DNA from: Sulfurospirillum sp.
GTDB taxonomy: Bacteria; Campylobacterota; Campylobacteria; Campylobacterales; Sulfurospirillaceae
Direction: 5' to 3'
Length of the DNA: 40,386 nt
Assembly: GCA_026987955.1 (NCBI GenBank)
Contig: JALSME010000100.1
Location: forward strand, 1-40,386
A model generated the notes under the pieces. It ran no database searches. It was given only the letters and a program-made list of their open reading frames with translations, and was not told the origin of the DNA. The position numbers and the translations under genes were made by a program. The first letter of the stretch is position 1, and each line of letters starts with the position of its first letter. Below, in pieces: positions 34,048 to 40,386 of the stretch.

Positions 34048-34524
34048 ATGCAAACTTGGTTAGAGATAGAAGAGTTTAGTAAACTTATACATTTAGATAT
34101 AGCGACTATTGAAGATATGATAGAGCGTGGTAAGTTGAGTGTAAAAGAGGAAGACGGTAAGAGACTTATAGAGGCTTCCAAAGGTACAAGTGAACTTATG
34201 CCTATCTCTAAAAAAGTAGAAGTTGATGCAGAAGTTGTCAATCTACCTGGAGCTGATTTTATTGAAAAGACAATCGGGACGATACTTGGTCTTCATGAAA
34301 AAGTTATGGATGCAAAAGATGAGACTCTTGATGCCCTAAAAAGTGAAAATCACTTTTTAAAAGAGGCCCTTTTTTCAATGCAAGAGCTTTATGATGAAGA
34401 CAGAAAGATAGTAGAAACTCTAACAAAACAGCTTGAAACTACACAAGAAGAGTTGGAGTTTACAAGAAGAAAATACAAGCTTATGTGGAATAAAGCTGTA
34501 GAAAATTACAAAAAGGACAAGTAG
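34048..34524 (+). CDS. DUF3972-like protein with N-terminal HTH-like and C-terminal coiled coil
   Basis: 158 residues; occupies the Cj0703 position between purE and glyQ. The N-terminus (TWLEIEEFSKLIHLDIATIEDMIERGKL) looks like a MerR/excisionase-type helix-turn-helix. The middle is short and acidic, and the C-terminal half (about 75-150) is a predicted coiled coil rich in Lys and Glu. I do not know its function. The stop is directly followed by the glyQ TTG. Confidence 0.8.
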   Translation: MQTWLEIEEFSKLIHLDIATIEDMIERGKLSVKEEDGKRLIEASKGTSELMPISKKVEVDAEVVNLPGADFIEKTIGTILGLHEKVMDAKDETLDALKSENHFLKEALFSMQELYDEDRKIVETLTKQLETTQEELEFTRRKYKLMWNKAVENYKKDK

Positions 34525-35400
34525 TTGTTAACATTTAGTGAGATGCTTTTAAAGTTACAAACATATTGGCAAGATGAGGGTTGTACTATAGTTCAGCCAT
34601 ATGATATGCCAGCAGGTGCAGGAACTTTTCATAATGCGACATTTTTAAGAAGTTTAGGAAGTAAACCTTGGGCAACAGCATATGTGGCACCTAGTAGAAG
34701 ACCAACAGATGGAAGATATGGAGAAAATCCAAATCGTCTGGGTGCATACTATCAGTTTCAAGTTCTTATTAAACCAAGCCCAGATAATATTCAAGAAATG
34801 TATTTAAAAAGTCTTGAGGCACTAGGTCTAGACTTGAGTAAACACGATATAAGGTTTGTAGAAGACAACTGGGAAAGCCCAACATTGGGAGCATGGGGTC
34901 TTGGCTGGGAAGTTTGGTTAGATGGTATGGAAGTTACACAGTTTACTTACTTTCAACAAGTCGGAGGTATCCCTTGTGATCCTATTTCAGTTGAAATTAC
35001 ATATGGGGTAGAGAGACTTGCAATGTATTTGCAAGAAAAAGATAGTGTATATGACTTGGTTTGGAATGAGAACAAACACGGGATTACTACTTATGGAGAT
35101 GTTCATAAACAGAGTGAATATGAGTTTAGCAAGTACAATTTTGAAGTTGCTGATGTAAGTATGCTTTTAGAGCAGTTTGAAAATGCAAGAGTTGAGTGTA
35201 AGCGTTGCCTTGAAGTTGATCTTCCTCTTCCTGCCTATGACTACTGTTTGGTGGCTTCACATACATTTAATGTTCTTGATGCTAGAAAGGCTATATCGGT
35301 TACACAAAGACAAAACTATATACTAAAAATCCGTGAGTTAGCAAAAGGTTGTGCTGTGAAGTACAAAGAGGTTATAGATGCAGCTGAAGACAATATATAA
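34525..35400 (+). CDS. glyQ: Glycyl-tRNA synthetase alpha subunit
   Basis: 291-residue class II catalytic subunit of the tetrameric bacterial GlyRS. Recognised by [52 protein letters not shown] and [21 protein letters not shown] start immediately after the previous stop. The partner glyS is not in the window. Overlaps the Nif3-like gene by 23 bases. Confidence 0.98.
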   Translation: MLTFSEMLLKLQTYWQDEGCTIVQPYDMPAGAGTFHNATFLRSLGSKPWATAYVAPSRRPTDGRYGENPNRLGAYYQFQVLIKPSPDNIQEMYLKSLEALGLDLSKHDIRFVEDNWESPTLGAWGLGWEVWLDGMEVTQFTYFQQVGGIPCDPISVEITYGVERLAMYLQEKDSVYDLVWNENKHGITTYGDVHKQSEYEFSKYNFEVADVSMLLEQFENARVECKRCLEVDLPLPAYDYCLVASHTFNVLDARKAISVTQRQNYILKIRELAKGCAVKYKEVIDAAEDNI

Positions 35401-36100
35401 TATTTTAGATGATTTAAGTCCATTTGAGCTACAAGCTAGTTGGGATAACAGTGGCTTGCAAGTTGGTCAGATGAGCAATGAAGTAGAGAGAGTATATCTT
35501 AGTTTAGATGTTGATAGTGCACTTTTAGATGAAGTGGAGCAAAACTCTTTGATTGTTACACATCATCCTCTTATCTTTAAGGGTATTAAGAGGTTTGATA
35601 GCTCTATATACCCCTCAAATCTTATAGAGAAAATGATAAAAAAAGATATATCTCTTATATCTATGCATACAAATTTTGATGTTACTCATCTTAACAAATA
35701 TGTTGTTACAGATGTTTTAGGCTACAAGGTAAGCAATTGTAATGGATATGTTTGTTACTTTGATGTAGATTGTAGTTTTGATGAATTAGCTCTACATGTA
35801 AAGAAGTCTTTGGGGCTTGACATATTGAGAGTCGTTGGCAAGAATAGAGAGTTAAAAAGATGTGCTATTACTACAGGAAGTGGTGGCGATATGATAGGCG
35901 AGATTGAGGCAGATTGTTTTTTGAGTGGTGATTTTAAATATCATCAAGCATTTGAAGCAAATGAGAATAGTTTGAATTTATTGGACATTGGACACTTTGA
36001 AAGCGAGTCCTATTTCCCAGAGTGTTTAGCTAAAAATTTGATTAATTTTCCATTAAAAGCTATAATAACAAATTCAAAAAACCCATTCAACTACAAATAA
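35378..36100 (+). CDS. Nif3-like dinuclear metal centre protein
   Basis: 240 residues of the NIF3/YbgI/YqfO family, which bind two metal ions and are variously tied to GTP cyclohydrolase I type 2-like folds. Metal-site motifs are [10 protein letters not shown] in the N-terminal half, SMHTNFD, and near the C-terminus DIGHFESE. The WDNSGLQVG segment is typical. Function unsettled in the family. The start is inside the end of glyQ. Confidence 0.9.
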   Translation: MQLKTIYNILDDLSPFELQASWDNSGLQVGQMSNEVERVYLSLDVDSALLDEVEQNSLIVTHHPLIFKGIKRFDSSIYPSNLIEKMIKKDISLISMHTNFDVTHLNKYVVTDVLGYKVSNCNGYVCYFDVDCSFDELALHVKKSLGLDILRVVGKNRELKRCAITTGSGGDMIGEIEADCFLSGDFKYHQAFEANENSLNLLDIGHFESESYFPECLAKNLINFPLKAIITNSKNPFNYK

Positions 36101-36114
36101 TAAGGTAAAGATTT

Positions 36115-36834
36115 ATGAACAAACACTTAGGACAGTTAATTGAACTGTCAAAAACAGATAAGCAGATAGATGATTTTGGACCCAAAATAGAGGCAATCGA
36201 AGCTAAACTTAGAGCATCAGCTGCAAAAGAAAAAGATGTATCTGAGAAGATAGAGGCATTAGAAGAAGAAGTAAAAGAGTGCAAGGTTAAAAAATCTAAA
36301 AATGAGCTTCACTTAGCAGAGTTAGCAGACAAACTTGTAGAGTTATCAAAAAAAGGTGCTATTGTTAAGACTGATAAAGAGATTAAGGCACTTCAGCTTG
36401 AAGAGGAAATCTCAAAAGAGCAGTGTGAATTTGCTAATGAGGAGATTGAAAGACTTGATAGTATTATTGAATCAAAAGAGTTAGATGTTGAAGAGCTAAA
36501 ATCTACCCTTGAAGAGATTCAAAAAAGCAGTGAAGAGATTCGTAAATCAATTGAATCAGATATGGTTGAGATAGAAAAACAAAGAACAGAAGTATATGCT
36601 GCAAAGCAACAACTAGTTTCTGATATGAGTCAGAAAATACTTACTTTTTATGAAAAAATTAGAAAGTGGGCAGGTAATTCAACAGTTGTTCAAGTAAAAA
36701 AACAGGCATGTTATGGTTGTTTTATGAGAATAAATGATAAAACATATGCAGAAGTAATAAGACAAGAAGACATAGTAACTTGCCCTCATTGTGGAAGAAT
36801 TCTTTATAAAGAAAATGAGGAAGAGCAGGCATAA
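36115..36834 (+). CDS. Coiled-coil C4 zinc-ribbon protein (HP0958/FlgZ-like)
   Basis: 239 residues. Residues 1-185 form a long heptad-rich coiled coil; the C-terminus is a zinc ribbon CYGC...CPHC. This matches HP0958 of Helicobacter pylori, a chaperone of RpoN that also binds flagellin mRNA and is needed for flagellation. The Campylobacter orthologue sits in the same gene order. Role here inferred from that match. Together with cheZ it makes this string partly motility-linked. Confidence 0.87.
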   Translation: MNKHLGQLIELSKTDKQIDDFGPKIEAIEAKLRASAAKEKDVSEKIEALEEEVKECKVKKSKNELHLAELADKLVELSKKGAIVKTDKEIKALQLEEEISKEQCEFANEEIERLDSIIESKELDVEELKSTLEEIQKSSEEIRKSIESDMVEIEKQRTEVYAAKQQLVSDMSQKILTFYEKIRKWAGNSTVVQVKKQACYGCFMRINDKTYAEVIRQEDIVTCPHCGRILYKENEEEQA

Positions 36835-36835
36835 T

Positions 36836-37966
36836 TTGCTTTTTTTCTACTACTTATTGGTCGTGTTACTTTTTATAGTAGCACTTCCATTTTTGATAAT
36901 ACTCTCTTTTAAACAAAAATACAAAGTTTCACTACCAGCAAGATTTTTTCTAATAAACAATCCACCTTTTAAAAAGAAAGGTATTTGGTTTCATGCTTGT
37001 TCTTTAGGTGAAGTAAACTCACTTAAAACAGTTTTCAAAGAGCTAAAAGATGAAAACATAAACTTATCTGTGATAACAGGTACTGGTTTTAAATCAGCCA
37101 AAGAAGTTGCTGCTCTACATGTAAGATTTTTGCCGTTTGAACTTTTTTTGCCATTTTGGATAAAAAAACAGAAGACATTGGTAGTGACTGAAGCTGAACT
37201 TTGGCCTTTGCTTTTTATAGTCTCAAAGCTGAAGGGTACAAAAACAGTTTTGATAAATGCAAGAGTATCTGATAACTCTTACAAGTCATATCAAAAGATG
37301 GCTTGGTTTTACAGATGGATTTTTGCAAGTATTGATGAAGTGTTTGCACAGAGTGAAGTAGATAAAAAAAGACTTGAAGAGTTAGGTGCAAAGAGTGTAG
37401 TAGTAAACGGAAACATAAAGACATTTTCAAAGCCAATTGTAACAAAAGAGTACAAGAAGCCAAAGAAAAAAGTAATAGTTATGGCAAGTTCTCATGAGGG
37501 TGAAGAGCAAATGCTACTAGAAAATCTAAATCTTAAAAAAGATGAGATGCTAATAGTAGTTCCAAGGCACCCAGAGAGGTTTGAGAGCGTAGATAGACTT
37601 CTAAAAGAGTTTAGTAGTGATAGAAATTTAAATTATGCAAAAATAGATGATAATTTGAGAACAGATATAGTGCTTTGTGATAAGATGGGTGAACTAGTTA
37701 ACCTTTTTGCAATTGCAGATGTGGTTTTGCTATGCGGTTCATTTAAAGATGGCATAGGTGGACATAACCCGCTTGAGCCAGCTTTTTTTGGGTGTAAAAT
37801 AGTAAGTGGTAAGTACACATTTAATCAAAAAGCACTCTTTTCTTTAGTAGAAAACATAAAAGTATGCTCAGCAGATGAGCTAAAAAATATAGACTTTGAA
37901 GATATAAAACCTTCAAAAGTATTACATGCAGGAGATATAAATATCCTGCTAAATAGGATAAGATAA
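36836..37966 (+). CDS. waaA: 3-deoxy-D-manno-octulosonic acid (Kdo) transferase
   Basis: Inner-membrane glycosyltransferase that adds Kdo to lipid A. An N-terminal hydrophobic anchor (LLFFYYLLVVLLFIVALPFLIILSF) is followed by HACSLGEVNS, TGFKSAKEV and TEAELWPLL. The C-terminal GT domain has CGSFKDGIGGHNPLEPAFFG. The start is uncertain: the track uses GTG 36791; TTG 36836, two bases after the upstream stop, gives a normal WaaA N-terminus; ATG 36815 is another option. About 376 residues with the TTG start. Confidence 0.93.
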   Translation: MLFFYYLLVVLLFIVALPFLIILSFKQKYKVSLPARFFLINNPPFKKKGIWFHACSLGEVNSLKTVFKELKDENINLSVITGTGFKSAKEVAALHVRFLPFELFLPFWIKKQKTLVVTEAELWPLLFIVSKLKGTKTVLINARVSDNSYKSYQKMAWFYRWIFASIDEVFAQSEVDKKRLEELGAKSVVVNGNIKTFSKPIVTKEYKKPKKKVIVMASSHEGEEQMLLENLNLKKDEMLIVVPRHPERFESVDRLLKEFSSDRNLNYAKIDDNLRTDIVLCDKMGELVNLFAIADVVLLCGSFKDGIGGHNPLEPAFFGCKIVSGKYTFNQKALFSLVENIKVCSADELKNIDFEDIKPSKVLHAGDINILLNRIR

Positions 37967-38704
37967 ATGGAAAAAGCATATAAACTTCTAGCAATTCAAG
38001 AAGGCATCTCAAATAGAGCTGCAAAAGACTTGATTGATCGTGGGGTAGTTTACAGTGGTGGAAAAAAAGTAACAGTAGCTCGTGGAGAGATAAGTCCAAA
38101 GGCAAAATTTAGAGTAGAAAAGATAAATAAACCAAAGATAATCTACCAAGATAAAAAAATAGTTGCAGTAGATAAACCAGCACATATGACAACAGAAGAA
38201 GTAGCAAGAAGTTACTCAGATTTTACACTTCTTCATAGACTAGATAAAGAGACAAGTGGAGTTCTCCTTTTTACAAAAGATGAAGAGTTTCATGAGGAGG
38301 CTGTAAAAGCTTTTAAAAGAAGAGAAGTGGTAAAAGAGTATATAGCTGTTGTTCAAGGTAAGTGTGTTGAGCCTCTAACAATAGACCAACCAATCATAAC
38401 AATAAAAAAAGGCAATATTCTTTTTAGTAAAGTTGCAGACGAGGGTAAAGATGCTGTTAGTCACATAGAACCACTTATGTTAGAGGGAAAACTCTCAAAA
38501 GTAAAAGTGACTATAGAAACAGGAAGAACCCACCAGATAAGAGCTCACTTAAAAAGCATAAATATTCCAATACTTGGGGATACCCAATACGGTGCAAAAC
38601 CATTTAAAAGAGTAATGCTTCATGCTTGGAAGATAGAACTTTTAGGATACAAGTTTGAGAGTAAGGAGCCAAGTGAGTTTGTTCGTATTATGAATATGGG
38701 ATGA
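37967..38704 (+). CDS. RluA/RluD-family 23S rRNA pseudouridine synthase
   Basis: 245 residues. An N-terminal S4-like RNA-binding segment (AIQEGISNRAAKDLIDRGVVYSGGKKV) precedes the catalytic domain with LLHRLDKETSGVLLF (catalytic Asp in HRLDKETSG) and IETGRTHQIRAH, then PILGDTQYG. The exact uridine site cannot be told. ATG abuts the waaA stop. Last gene of the conserved string; the following genes differ from what I recall in Campylobacter, where ffh follows. Confidence 0.93.
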   Translation: MEKAYKLLAIQEGISNRAAKDLIDRGVVYSGGKKVTVARGEISPKAKFRVEKINKPKIIYQDKKIVAVDKPAHMTTEEVARSYSDFTLLHRLDKETSGVLLFTKDEEFHEEAVKAFKRREVVKEYIAVVQGKCVEPLTIDQPIITIKKGNILFSKVADEGKDAVSHIEPLMLEGKLSKVKVTIETGRTHQIRAHLKSINIPILGDTQYGAKPFKRVMLHAWKIELLGYKFESKEPSEFVRIMNMG

Positions 38705-38733
38705 AAATAGCACAAATTTGTTAAAAATTATGT

Positions 38734-38739
38734 TATAAT
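38734..38739 (+). promoter_or_regulatory. -10 box for the DUF4143 ATPase gene
   Basis: TATAAT 24 bases before the ATG, with AAGGAT as a weak ribosome binding site, in the 58-base gap after the pseudouridine synthase gene. No matching -35. Suggests independent transcription of this accessory gene. Confidence 0.5.
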
Positions 38740-38762
38740 AGTGTTTTTTACAAGGATATCAT

Positions 38763-39965
38763 ATGTATAAACGACATCTTGACTCATTGGTTAGCGAAGC
38801 ACTGAAGGTAAGTCCTGTAGTTTTACTCAGTGGAGCCAGACAAGTTGGTAAATCTACATTGGCTATGAAAAAGGTCAAAAACTATAAACTTTTTGATGAT
38901 GTAGCACTTCGTGATTCAGTTCTTAGTGATGCAAAACTATTTTTAGGCACTTTAAAAAAACCAGTATGTTTAGATGAGATACAAAAAGTTCCTACTCTTC
39001 TAGAACCTATAAAAATGGATGTTGATAACAATAGAGTAAATGGTTCATATCTTTTAACTGGTAGTGCTTCGATACTCGATATGAAGAGTATTGGAGATAC
39101 TTTGGCTGGTCGCATCATAGAACTAACTCTTTATCCTTTGAGCTCGTATGAGATAAACTCTAAAGAAGAAAATATTATAGAAAAACTTTTTGCAAAAGAT
39201 GTTCTACATGTAGACAAAATAAGTTATGATAAAAAAGTAAAAACTATAGTAAACGGAGGATACCCAGAGTATTTAAAAATAGAAAATGAAAAGATAAAAA
39301 GTTACTGGTTTAGCTCATACATAAGTACTTACATAGAGAGAGATGTAAGGGACATAGCTAACATAAGAGACTTAGATGCTTTTATAAGACTTTTCAATCT
39401 TTTAGCTCCAAGAAGTGCAAATATTGTAAAAACAAATGAACTAGCAAACTCAAGTTCGCTTAATATTGAGAGTGTAAAGAACTATCTTAAAACACTAGAA
39501 ATAGTCTATCAAATAAAGTTTTTAAAACCATATAGTTCAAATATATCAAAGAGATTTATAAAATCAAAAAAACTTTTTTTCTTAGATAGTGGTTTGCTTA
39601 GTCATCTTTTTGGAGTATATAGCATAGATGACTTCAACAGTTCTAGACAAAAAGGACAAATAGCCGAGACTTATGTATATGCTGAACTGTTAAAACATAT
39701 AGGTTTTTTTGATAAAAATTGTGAAATATATCATTATAGAACAAATGATCAAAAAGAGATAGATTTTATACTTAAACTATCAGATAAGCTTATAGCCATT
39801 GAAGTAAAATCATCAAAAAGTATATCAAAATCTGATTTTAAGCATATAGTAGATTTTAAATCTAAAGAAGATGATTTTCATTTAGGTATAGTTTTTTACC
39901 TTGGAGATGAAGTATTGCCTTTTGGGACAGGTTTATATGCTTTGCCTATCTCTTTTTTTATGTAA
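38763..39965 (+). CDS. AAA-family ATPase with DUF4143 domain
   Basis: 400 residues. Walker A GARQVGKST (24-32), Walker B PVCLDEIQ (D71, E72), a sensor-like LLTGSAS, then RIIELTLYPLSSYE, common in this family. The C-terminal DUF4143 region has a PD-(D/E)XK-like KEIDFIL...IAIEVKSS pattern. Such proteins are scattered, horizontally mobile and of unknown role, perhaps linked to toxin or defence contexts. It sits alone at the point where the conserved gene order stops and next to a decayed transposon. Confidence 0.9.
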   Translation: MYKRHLDSLVSEALKVSPVVLLSGARQVGKSTLAMKKVKNYKLFDDVALRDSVLSDAKLFLGTLKKPVCLDEIQKVPTLLEPIKMDVDNNRVNGSYLLTGSASILDMKSIGDTLAGRIIELTLYPLSSYEINSKEENIIEKLFAKDVLHVDKISYDKKVKTIVNGGYPEYLKIENEKIKSYWFSSYISTYIERDVRDIANIRDLDAFIRLFNLLAPRSANIVKTNELANSSSLNIESVKNYLKTLEIVYQIKFLKPYSSNISKRFIKSKKLFFLDSGLLSHLFGVYSIDDFNSSRQKGQIAETYVYAELLKHIGFFDKNCEIYHYRTNDQKEIDFILKLSDKLIAIEVKSSKSISKSDFKHIVDFKSKEDDFHLGIVFYLGDEVLPFGTGLYALPISFFM

Positions 39966-40010
39966 ACTATGTTCAAAATACCCAACTTTAAAATAATCTT
40001 TAGTAATCTT

Positions 40011-40090
40011 GATCTTGAGGGTTGGATCTTGAGGGTCGGATCTTGAGGGTCGGGTATTTACTTTGATCTTGAGGGTCGGGTATTTACTTT
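40011..40090. repeat. GATCTTGAGGGTCG repeat block, RAYT-associated
   Basis: Four head-to-tail copies: two 14-base units (GATCTTGAGGGTTG at 40011, GATCTTGAGGGTCG at 40025) and two identical 26-base units (40039-40064 and 40065-40090) that add GGTATTTACTTT-type sequence. It abuts the 3' end of the transposase remnant on the minus strand. I associate this sequence with the region downstream of REP-associated tyrosine transposase genes, from memory. Confidence 0.8.
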
Positions 40091-40191
40091 TACTCTTTAT
40101 CCCCATCTGACCTGTAAATATTACTCCTCTCTATACCTCTGTTCACTATATGGTGAAATCCTGCCATATCTAATCTAGGTCTTCTTCCCAC
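40090..40191 (-). pseudogene. N-terminal remnant of a REP-associated (Y1/IS200-like) transposase
   Basis: Not in the ORF track. Reading the minus strand from GTG 40191 gives 33 residues beginning GRRPRLDMAGFHHIVNRG and continuing IERSNIYRSDGDKE before a TAA. This is the characteristic N-terminus of RAYT/Y1 transposases (M.R.PRLD..G..HHIVNRG...). Full proteins run 150-300 residues, so the HUH and catalytic-tyrosine parts are gone. GAGGA lies seven bases before the GTG. The stop touches the repeat block that would normally lie beyond the gene, so an internal deletion is likely. Confidence 0.85.
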
Positions 40192-40236
40192 TTTTTATCC
40201 TCTGATTTTTTAAAAATAGTATAGCATAAAAAGTGG
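40188..40236. repeat. Inverted repeat over the transposase remnant start
   Basis: Perfect 11-base arms CCACTTTTTAT (40188-40198) and ATAAAAAGTGG (40226-40236) with a 27-base loop. One arm contains the GTG start and the loop contains the Shine-Dalgarno. IS200-family mRNAs fold leader hairpins that hide the start region, so this may be the element's end or control hairpin. Confidence 0.6.
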
Positions 40237-40259
40237 CGATTCACGACACGGTACTTTAG

Positions 40260-40386
40260 TTGATTGATAAAAATTCTATACTAATTAGATATGGCGGAGA
40301 TGAATTTATAGTTTTATCTCATGTAACTGATTGTCAAGAGTTACAACAATTGAGTCAGTCCATTATAAAATCATTATCACAACCAT
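40260..40386 (+). pseudogene. 5'-truncated GGDEF (diguanylate cyclase) fragment running off the window
   Basis: Not in the ORF track. One frame is open from 40260 to the edge and contains IDKNSILIRYGGDEFIVLS, the signature of a GGDEF domain (RxGGDEF), with the loop at 40287-40307. A TAG at 40257 closes the frame just upstream, so the roughly 80 residues that normally precede GGDEF (including the FK.IND...GH...GD region) are missing. TTG at 40260 cannot make a complete domain. Either a pseudogene damaged by the adjacent transposon or a frameshifted gene; the 3' end lies outside the window. Confidence 0.75.

Noticed and set aside
40011-40090. Possible CRISPR array
   Set aside because: Repeat units are directly head-to-tail with no unique spacers and border a transposase remnant.
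1-40386. tRNA or rRNA genes
   Set aside because: I looked through the intergenic gaps for cloverleaf-like or rRNA-like sequence and saw none; a tRNAscan or Rfam run would be needed to be certain.

Overview
The window is about 40 kb of AT-rich bacterial chromosome. Gene content and order point to the Campylobacterota (Epsilonproteobacteria), most like a free-living Sulfurimonas or related sulfur oxidiser. The evidence is a CheZ of the Campylobacter/Helicobacter type, a HP0958-like zinc-ribbon protein, a GlnA without the adenylylation tyrosine, a SorAB sulfite dehydrogenase, and two gene strings whose order I recall from Campylobacter jejuni: dnaG / TPR protein / rnc / aroC, and glnA / cheZ / U32 / purE / DUF3972 / glyQ / Nif3 / zinc ribbon / waaA / pseudouridine synthase. 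Genes are tightly packed, often overlap by 1-20 bases, and use TTG starts freely. No rRNA, tRNA or CRISPR array was seen.

Layout. (1) 45-6891 (+): compact housekeeping string alaS, four-helix membrane protein, maf, an orphan Dpp-type ATPase, pbpA, ywbE-like, and a DUF188 gene that appears to start at CTG. (2) 6910-16366: an accessory metabolic island with an aspartoacylase/aminoacylase-3-like hydrolase (-), an M20 glutamate-carboxypeptidase-like hydrolase (+), a LysR regulator (-), a complete peptide ABC importer (binding protein, two permeases, two ATPases) and a glutaminase. I read it as an import-and-hydrolysis system for an N-acyl amino acid or acyl-dipeptide that releases amino acids and ammonia; the substrate is unknown. 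(3) 16380-22710: PP-loop thiouridylase fused to an NFACT-R domain, dnaG, then divergently a LapB-like TPR/zinc-ribbon protein, rnc, aroC and a Bax-like glucosaminidase. (4) 22763-24936 (-): sulfite dehydrogenase sorA, sorB and a MOSC protein. (5) 25114-29135: rnhB, a fumarate-reductase-type flavoprotein, divergent mdh, and a small periplasmic OB-fold protein plus monohaem cytochrome c preceded by a C9T8 tract. (6) 29168-38704: glnA and a histidinol-phosphatase-like PHP protein (-), then the cheZ to pseudouridine-synthase string (+). (7) 38763-40386: synteny ends in a DUF4143 ATPase, a GATCTTGAGGGTCG repeat block, a truncated REP-associated (Y1/IS200-like) transposase and a 5'-truncated GGDEF fragment running off the edge. 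The last two are not in the ORF track.

How parts may work together. The island would supply glutamate, ammonia and another amino acid, while glnA reassimilates ammonia. SorAB with the MOSC protein fits sulfite oxidation to cytochrome c. The malate dehydrogenase and flavoprotein fit the C4 branch of a reductive TCA cycle. A genome-scale oddity is a palindrome with core TACATGTA (extended form CTCTACATGTAGAG), present 12 times, always inside genes and absent from the accessory island.
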